Shown here: one piece after another, positions 15,291 to 19,338 of the stretch
Layout: the number at the start of each line of letters is the position of its first letter
Position numbering within the stretch: the first letter of the stretch is position 1
NCBI GenBank assembly: GCA_049316905.1
Contig: JBMOJH010000062.1
Location: 1-19,338, forward strand
Source: CAIPVR01 sp049316905
Lineage (GTDB): Bacteria > Actinomycetota > Acidimicrobiia > Acidimicrobiales > Microtrichaceae
Direction of reading: 5' to 3'
Length of the DNA stretch: 19,338 bases
Program-made: the position numbers and the translations under genes
Notes under the pieces: model-generated
What the model was told of the DNA's origin: nothing
The model's database searches: none
The model's input: only the letters and a program-made list of their open reading frames with translations

Positions 15291-15319
15291 AACTAGTTGC
15301 ACGAAGTATGCAGAAATTT
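15291..15319 (-). promoter_or_regulatory. AT-rich island with imperfect palindrome before the MBL gene
   Basis: This short stretch is conspicuously AT-rich for this genome. It contains TTGCA-N7-TGCAG (15297-15313), an imperfect inverted repeat with TGCA in both arms. On the minus strand TAGTTT (15296-15291 approximately) fits TANNNT, and the palindrome sits just upstream, where a repressor could block polymerase. It is a candidate promoter/operator for the MBL gene and also the 3' end of the MFS gene, whose TAA is at 15320-15318. Confidence 0.4.
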
Positions 15320-16589
15320 AGTCGGGTCGCGCCGAGCCCGGTGACAGGTCGTCGAAGCGGTCGACGTCGCGCAGCGCCGGGAACGCGAACCACCAGACGC
15401 CGACCACGACGAGCGTGGCCATCCCGCCGAGCACGATGGCGCCGGACGCGCCGAGCAGCTGGCCGGCCACGCCCGACTCGAACGCGCCCAGCTCGTTCGA
15501 CGCACCGATGAACACGTTCTCCACCGCGAGGACCCGGCCGCGGTACTCGTCCGCCGTGATGAGGGGCACCAACGTGGCCCGCACGTAGACGCTCACGGCG
15601 TCCGCCCCGCCGGCCACCACCAGCGAGCCCAGTGCCACCGCGAAGCTGCTCGTGAGGCCCAGCACGAGCGTGGCCACCCCGAACAGGCCGACCATCGAGA
15701 GCAGGACCTTCCCCACATGGCGCCGGGCGGGTCGCGCCGCCAACCCGAGCGTGACCACTGCGGCGCCGATGCCCGCCCCGGCGCGCAGCCAGCCCAGGCC
15801 CGCCGCGCCCACGCCGAGGCGTTCCGTGGCGATCGCGGGGAGGAGCGCCACCGCCCCGCCGAAGAGCACCGCGAAGAGGTCCAGGCTGATCGCCCCCGCC
15901 AGCACCGGGGTGCGACGGATCACCCGCAGCCCGTCGAGGGCGTCCCTCCAGTCGGCCCGCTCGTCGCGCGGCGGCCGCGGCGGGGCGCTCGTGTGGAGCC
16001 GCACGAACGGCAGGACGGCGAGCCCGATCCCGATCAGCACCGCCGTGCCCACGTAGGCGAGCGGCGCGCCCACCGCGTAGAGCACGCCGCCGAGGACCGG
16101 ACCGACGATCCCACCGAGCTGCCACGACGCGGCGAACAGGGGGACGATCCGCGGCAGCGCCTCCGGTGCCACGAGGGTCACCGGCAGGGCCCGCGCCGCC
16201 GGCGCCGCGAGCGCCCGGAACGTGCCGAACGCCAGCACCACGACGAGCAGCGGTGTGAAGGTCTCGACCCCCCGCCAGGTGAGCCACGCCAGCACCAGCG
16301 CGCAGAGCAGTTCGCCGGTCAGCCCCAGCCCCATCAGCAGTCGCCGGTCGAAGCGGTCGGCGAGGGTCCCGGCCGGGACCGCGAGCAGCAGGGCCGGCAG
16401 GAATTCGGCCAGCCCGAGGAGGCCGAGGTCCAGCTCGCGCCCGGTGAGCTCGAACACCTGGAACCCGAGTGCGGTGACCTGCGCGATCGAGGCCATCGTC
16501 GTGGTGGTCACCGCGAGGAGGAACAGCAGGGGTGAGCGGTCCCGGAGCACGTCGCGGGCGCTCGGCATCTCGGGGTGGGTTCCGCTCAC
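15318..16589 (-). CDS. MFS exporter (MFS_3/EntS-like)
   Basis: This 423-residue membrane protein has about 12 hydrophobic segments and the layout of the MFS_3 family, which holds EntS-like siderophore and drug exporters. The loop between helices 2 and 3 carries the MFS signature as AGTLADRFDRRLLMG (about 73-87). A second loop has PARRHVGK, and ADEYRGRVLAVENVF is the family's C-half motif. A central polar loop (TSAPPRPPRDERADWRDALDGLRVIRRTP) divides the two halves. The annotated start is the GTG at 16589; TAGCGT lies nine bases upstream and there is no Shine-Dalgarno. ATG at 16568 (residue 8) is an alternative that keeps all helices. It diverges from the SurE-like lipoprotein gene. The transported compound cannot be told from the sequence. 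Confidence 0.87.
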   Translation of the reverse strand: MSGTHPEMPSARDVLRDRSPLLFLLAVTTTTMASIAQVTALGFQVFELTGRELDLGLLGLAEFLPALLLAVPAGTLADRFDRRLLMGLGLTGELLCALVLAWLTWRGVETFTPLLVVVLAFGTFRALAAPAARALPVTLVAPEALPRIVPLFAASWQLGGIVGPVLGGVLYAVGAPLAYVGTAVLIGIGLAVLPFVRLHTSAPPRPPRDERADWRDALDGLRVIRRTPVLAGAISLDLFAVLFGGAVALLPAIATERLGVGAAGLGWLRAGAGIGAAVVTLGLAARPARRHVGKVLLSMVGLFGVATLVLGLTSSFAVALGSLVVAGGADAVSVYVRATLVPLITADEYRGRVLAVENVFIGASNELGAFESGVAGQLLGASGAIVLGGMATLVVVGVWWFAFPALRDVDRFDDLSPGSARPD

Positions 16590-16598
16590 GCCCGGGCG

Positions 16599-16604
16599 AC
16601 GCTA
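16599..16604 (-). promoter_or_regulatory. Candidate -10 box of the MFS exporter
   Basis: TAGCGT on the minus strand lies nine bases before the GTG at 16589. It is separated by only eight bases from the plus-strand box at 16613, so the two divergent promoters would share one short region. Confidence 0.4.
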
Positions 16605-16612
16605 CCCGTGGC

Positions 16613-16618
16613 TACGGT
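16613..16618 (+). promoter_or_regulatory. Candidate -10 box of the SurE-like gene
   Basis: TACGGT fits TANNNT. An in-frame GTG at 16627 lies eight bases after it, so either that GTG is a near-leaderless start or the RNA has a leader of about 40 bases to the ATG at 16666. Confidence 0.4.
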
Positions 16619-16665
16619 GGCGCCACGTGGGGACACCACGGGTGCTCGGAACGGGGGGGACGGGG

Positions 16666-17535
16666 ATGGTTCGACGAGGTGGACGTCCGCTGCGGGGGAA
16701 CGGTCCCGCTTGCCGCCGGGTGCTGGCCTCGGTGCTCGTCGCCGGGTTGCTGGCGGCCGGGGCGGGCTGCTCGTCCGGCGACGACGGGGCCACCACCACG
16801 GTCCGCGACGCGGCATCGACCCCCGCGACCACCGCGACGGCGCGGCCGCTGCGCGTGCTCGTCACCAACGACGACGGCGTGGGCGCGCCCGGCATCGACG
16901 CGCTGGTCACCGCGCTGAGGGCGGTGCCCGACACCGAGGTCGTGGTGGTGGCTCCCCTTCGTAACCAGAGCGGCACGGGCGGGAGGACGACCCCGGGCGG
17001 CGCGCCCGCGTCGCCGGCGACCACCGCGTCGGGAGTCAGCGCCACGGCGGTGGACGGGTTCCCCGCCGATGCCGTGACCTGGGCGCTCGGCGGCGGCGTG
17101 CCGCAGCGACCCGACGTGGTGCTCTCGGGGGTGAACGCCGGGCAGAACCTCGGACAGCTCACCGCGATCTCGGGCACGGTGGGCGCGGCGAAGGCGGCCG
17201 GAGCGGCGGGGATCCCGGCGCTCGCGGTCAGTCAGGGTCTGGGTGAACCGCCCGATTTCGCGTCCGGTGCGAAGCTGGCGGTGAACTGGCTGCAGGAGAA
17301 CCGCGCGCAGCTCCTGAAGGGTGCGGCGCCCACGCCGGCGGCCGTCGAGAGCCTGAACGTGCCGACCTGCAGCGCGGGGACCGTCCGTGGCGTGGTGGAC
17401 GTGCCGCTCGATCTCACGTCGCAGGTCACGCTCTCGGGTCCGGTCGACTGTGCGGTCACCACCCCGAACCCCGGCAATGACGTCGGGGCGTTCGCAGCCG
17501 GTTTCGCCCCGCTGTCGCCGGTAACGGTGGGTTGA
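16666..17535 (+). CDS. SurE-like 5'/3'-nucleotidase lipoprotein
   Basis: This 289-residue protein joins a lipoprotein signal to a full SurE fold. SurE enzymes are metal-dependent nucleoside monophosphate phosphatases. The signal has two arginine clusters, a hydrophobic stretch (19-33) and a lipobox ending at Cys35 (LLAAGAGC). A Thr/Ala linker leads to the domain at residue 62. Motifs are RVLVTNDDGVGAPGIDAL (Asp69, Asp70), VVVVAPLRNQSGTG (Ser102), DVVLSGVNAGQNLG (Asn157) and ISGTVGAAKAAGAAGIPALAVS. These supply every metal ligand known from SurE structures. Typical SurE proteins are cytoplasmic, so an anchored, outward-facing one is unusual and may act on extracellular nucleotides or another phosphoester. 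The ATG at 16666 follows a G-rich stretch (weak ribosome site); GTG at 16627 is an alternative start adding 13 residues. Confidence 0.85.
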   Translation: MVRRGGRPLRGNGPACRRVLASVLVAGLLAAGAGCSSGDDGATTTVRDAASTPATTATARPLRVLVTNDDGVGAPGIDALVTALRAVPDTEVVVVAPLRNQSGTGGRTTPGGAPASPATTASGVSATAVDGFPADAVTWALGGGVPQRPDVVLSGVNAGQNLGQLTAISGTVGAAKAAGAAGIPALAVSQGLGEPPDFASGAKLAVNWLQENRAQLLKGAAPTPAAVESLNVPTCSAGTVRGVVDVPLDLTSQVTLSGPVDCAVTTPNPGNDVGAFAAGFAPLSPVTVG

Positions 17536-17544
17536 CCGGCACCT

Positions 17545-17592
17545 GAACGTCGTTCGGAACCCGTTGACCTGCCCGGGCATCCGCGGTACGAC
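17545..17592 (+). promoter_or_regulatory. Promoter with upstream GAAC/GTTC inverted half-sites
   Basis: TTGACC (17564-17569) and TACGAC (17587-17592) are separated by 17 bases, the best -35/-10 pair in the window. Just upstream are GAACG-T-CGTTC (17545-17555) and GTTC-G-GAAC (17552-17560), two overlapping inverted repeats that could form an operator beside the -35. Leader to the ATG at 17636 would be about 37 bases with a GGGAGAC ribosome site. The spacing of GAAC to GTTC is three bases, one fewer than a LexA box. Confidence 0.5.
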
Positions 17593-17635
17593 TGTCCGGT
17601 TCGCGTGGCTGCGTGACGGGACAGGGAGACGGGCG

Positions 17636-19267
17636 ATGGGCAAGTGGGGTCGGGTTCTACCGGTACTGGGCGCGGTGGCGCTGTTCGCGGTGGCGTGCAC
17701 CATGCCCCCACCTGACGGCGGCGGTGGCGGCACCACCACCACGGCCTCGACGACCACCACCACGGCACCGCCGGTGGACAACGACGGCGACGGGTTCAAC
17801 GCCCTGTCGGACTGCAACGACGCCGACCCGGCGGTCAACCCCGGCGCCGATGACCCTGCGGGCGACGACGTCGACCAGAACTGCGACGGGATCGACGGCG
17901 TGCAGGCGTCGGCGGTCTTCGTGAACTCGAACACGGGGGCCGATACGTCCACCTGTGGCGTGATCGCCGAACCGTGCGCCACGATCGGTGCCGGTCAGGC
18001 CCGGGCCGTGGCCGCCGCGAAGACGAGCGTCTTCGTCGCCGGCGGCACCTACCCGAAGTTCGACGTGGTGGCCGGCCTCGAGGTGCGGGGCGGCTACGGG
18101 CAGAACTGGCAGCGCGGCGTGACCGCCACGGGCAACACCGTGGCCACCGTCAACGCGGCGTTCGACGCCTCGGTCGGCGGGCCCGTGGCGGTCCTCGCCG
18201 ACGGGATCACCGTCGCCACGAAGGTGGCCGACCTGCGTGCCGTGGGCACCACGGCGGCAGCCGGCCAGGACAGCTTCACCGTGGTGGTGCGCAACACGAC
18301 CACCGCCCTCGTGCTCGACTCGCTGCAGCTGGTCGGCGGCACCGGCGGGGCCGGCGTCAATGGTGTGCCGAGCACGTCCGGGTTCGCCGGCGCGGCGGCC
18401 TCGGGGTCGGGCGGCGGCAACGGCTTCGAGCCGGGCGGCGCCTGCAACAGCTCGTCCTCCGGCGGCGGTGGTGCCGGTGCGGGCGGCGGCGGCACCGGCG
18501 GCTCCGGCGGCACGGTCGACACCAACTGCGGCGTCTTCTCCCTCAACCTCAACGCCCGCGCCGGCAACGGCGGCGGCAGCGGCACCGGCGGCGCCGCGGG
18601 CGGTGCCGGCGGTCTGGCCGGCACCGACGGCCTGCCGTGGATCTGCACCTTCAGCGGTGGCAACCCGGCCGACGGCGCCAACGGCTCGAACGGTGCCAAC
18701 GGCTCGGCGGGTGCCCCGGGTGCCGGCGGCGCCGCGGGTGCTCCGGGCGGGACCGGCGGCCTGGGTACCAACGGCCTGCCGGGCGGTGGCGGTGGTGGCG
18801 GTGGCGCCAACGACTGCAACATCGATGACGCGGGTGCCGGCGGCGGTGGTGGCGGTGCGGGCGGCGCCCGCGCCGACCTGCCCGGTACCGGTGGCGCCGC
18901 CGGTGCCCGGTCCGCGGCGCTCCGCACGGTGAACTCCACGCCGGTCCTGGTGGGCGTCACCATCACGCTCGGGACCGGCGGCAAGGGCGGCAACGGCGGC
19001 GCCGGTGCGGCCGGCCAGCCCGGCGGGGCCGGTGGGCCCGGCGGTGCGGCGTTCGAGCGCGGCGGCAAGGGCGGTAACGGTGGCACCGGCGGCACGGGCG
19101 GTGCGTCGGGCGCCGGCGGTGGTGGCGGTGGCGGCGCGGCGATCGGCCTGTGGCGCGACGGGAGCGTCCCGGTCGGCACGCCGGCGTTCAGCGGCGGCGC
19201 GGGTGGTACCGGCGGCTCCGGTGGCAACCCCGGCGCGACCGGCGCGGTGCTCAACACGGTTCCCTGA
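17636..19267 (+). CDS. Lipoprotein with MopE-type calcium motif and PGRS-like glycine-rich region
   Basis: This 543-residue lipoprotein begins with a hydrophobic signal and lipobox LFAVAC (Cys21), then a PPP/Gly and Thr-rich linker (22-46). Residues 48-90 are a MopE/thrombospondin-3-like metal motif: DNDGDGFNALSDCNDADP followed by VNPGADDPAGDDVDQNCDGIDG, which in related proteins binds calcium. Residues about 95-225 look like beta-helix coils (FVNSNTGADTSTCG, CATIGAGQARAVAAAKTSVFVAGGTY). From about 234 to the end it is dominated by GGxGG repeats, broken near 425-445 by a beta-like segment (RTVNSTPVLVGVTITLG). This resembles the PGRS part of mycobacterial PE_PGRS proteins but has no PE domain. 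ATG 17636 follows GGGAGAC; the preceding in-frame starts are not needed. The envelope location is inferred; role unknown. Confidence 0.83.
   Translation: MGKWGRVLPVLGAVALFAVACTMPPPDGGGGGTTTTASTTTTTAPPVDNDGDGFNALSDCNDADPAVNPGADDPAGDDVDQNCDGIDGVQASAVFVNSNTGADTSTCGVIAEPCATIGAGQARAVAAAKTSVFVAGGTYPKFDVVAGLEVRGGYGQNWQRGVTATGNTVATVNAAFDASVGGPVAVLADGITVATKVADLRAVGTTAAAGQDSFTVVVRNTTTALVLDSLQLVGGTGGAGVNGVPSTSGFAGAAASGSGGGNGFEPGGACNSSSSGGGGAGAGGGGTGGSGGTVDTNCGVFSLNLNARAGNGGGSGTGGAAGGAGGLAGTDGLPWICTFSGGNPADGANGSNGANGSAGAPGAGGAAGAPGGTGGLGTNGLPGGGGGGGGANDCNIDDAGAGGGGGGAGGARADLPGTGGAAGARSAALRTVNSTPVLVGVTITLGTGGKGGNGGAGAAGQPGGAGGPGGAAFERGGKGGNGGTGGTGGASGAGGGGGGGAAIGLWRDGSVPVGTPAFSGGAGGTGGSGGNPGATGAVLNTVP
18337..19248 (+). 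repeat. Imperfect GGC/GGT-rich tandem tract encoding Gly repeats
   Basis: This DNA is made of degenerate GGCGGC/GGTGGC-type units that encode GGxGG and GxGG motifs. It is not an exact tandem repeat, as the units differ in the x residue (N, T, A, S, K) and length. Such tracts are prone to slippage and to assembly or sequencing error, so the reading frame across them deserves checking. Confidence 0.7.
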
Positions 19268-19280
19268 CTCCGAACCGTCC

Positions 19281-19296
19281 GACCGCGACCGCGGTC
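19281..19296 (+). terminator. Hairpin after the PGRS-like lipoprotein gene
   Basis: GACCGC-GACC-GCGGTC is a perfect 6-bp stem with a 4-base loop, 14 bases after the TGA at 19265-19267. There is no T tract. It is a plausible terminator for the lipoprotein gene. Beyond it, to 19338, I see no gene. Confidence 0.45.
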
Positions 19297-19338
19297 ATCG
19301 ATCGAGCGCGTGGGGCGAGCGCTCGCAGTGGTGGGGGG

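Noticed and set aside
17545..17555. A LexA (SOS) box
   Set aside because: The half-sites GAAC and GTTC are three bases apart; the usual actinobacterial box needs four. The downstream gene is not a DNA-repair gene.
17636..19267. A PE_PGRS protein of a mycobacterium
   Set aside because: There is no N-terminal PE domain; the start is a lipobox followed by a calcium-binding-type motif. Similarity is limited to glycine-rich composition.
1..19338. CRISPR array, tRNA/rRNA genes, insertion sequence, or integrase
   Set aside because: I saw no regularly spaced exact repeats, no cloverleaf-like sequence I could support, and no transposase or integrase motif in any open frame.

Overview
This is a compact, very GC-rich stretch of bacterial chromosome. 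It holds 15 protein genes, no RNA genes, no mobile element and no gene-free gap longer than about 150 bases. High GC, frequent GTG starts, leaderless-looking starts with TANNNT -10 boxes, an F420-type luciferase-like oxidoreductase, a MenB of the mycobacterial type and many lipoproteins all point to an actinobacterium. The style (CxPPP and Thr-rich linkers after the lipobox, a DUF1996 protein, B-lectin/FG-GAP secreted proteins) fits Acidimicrobiia, such as Ilumatobacter or Iamia relatives. The phylum is a firm inference; the class is a guess.

Layout. 62-982 (-) is a proline-linker lipoprotein of unknown function. 1124-3327 (+) is a two-gene operon: an amidohydrolase-2 protein and a TIGR03617-like F420-dependent oxidoreductase. 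3379-4926 (+) is a radical SAM protein with a SPASM-like cysteine set at its N-terminus and a PAS-like C-terminal domain. It converges on 4914-6377 (-), an FAD-dependent dehydrogenase that is divergent from menB (6451-7389, +). 7409-9583 (-) is a large secreted FG-GAP/PQQ-like protein with bulb-lectin repeats. It diverges from 9732-12044 (+), a beta-helix lipoprotein coupled to a secreted DUF1996 protein. 12051-12389 (-) is a small membrane protein. 12458-14388 (+) is a coupled pair: a Gfo/Idh/MocA oxidoreductase and an AAC(3)-fold N-acetyltransferase-like protein. 14402-15238 (-) is an RNase Z-like metallo-beta-lactamase-fold hydrolase behind an MFS exporter (15318-16589, -). The exporter diverges from a SurE-like lipoprotein (16666-17535, +). 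The window ends with a lipoprotein carrying a MopE-type calcium motif and a long PGRS-like glycine-rich region (17636-19267, +).

How it fits together. Two themes run through the window: cytoplasmic redox or hydrolytic enzymes of probable catabolic use, and envelope or secreted proteins (six of the 15 genes). Two features stand out at the DNA level. At three of the four convergent junctions both stop codons lie inside, or at the edge of, one small inverted repeat that could terminate both genes. Several genes also start 6 to 9 bases after a TANNNT box with no Shine-Dalgarno, as expected of leaderless mRNAs. I see no defence island, CRISPR array or prophage. The most unusual single proteins are the radical SAM-PAS fusion, the SurE lipoprotein and the terminal PGRS-like lipoprotein.
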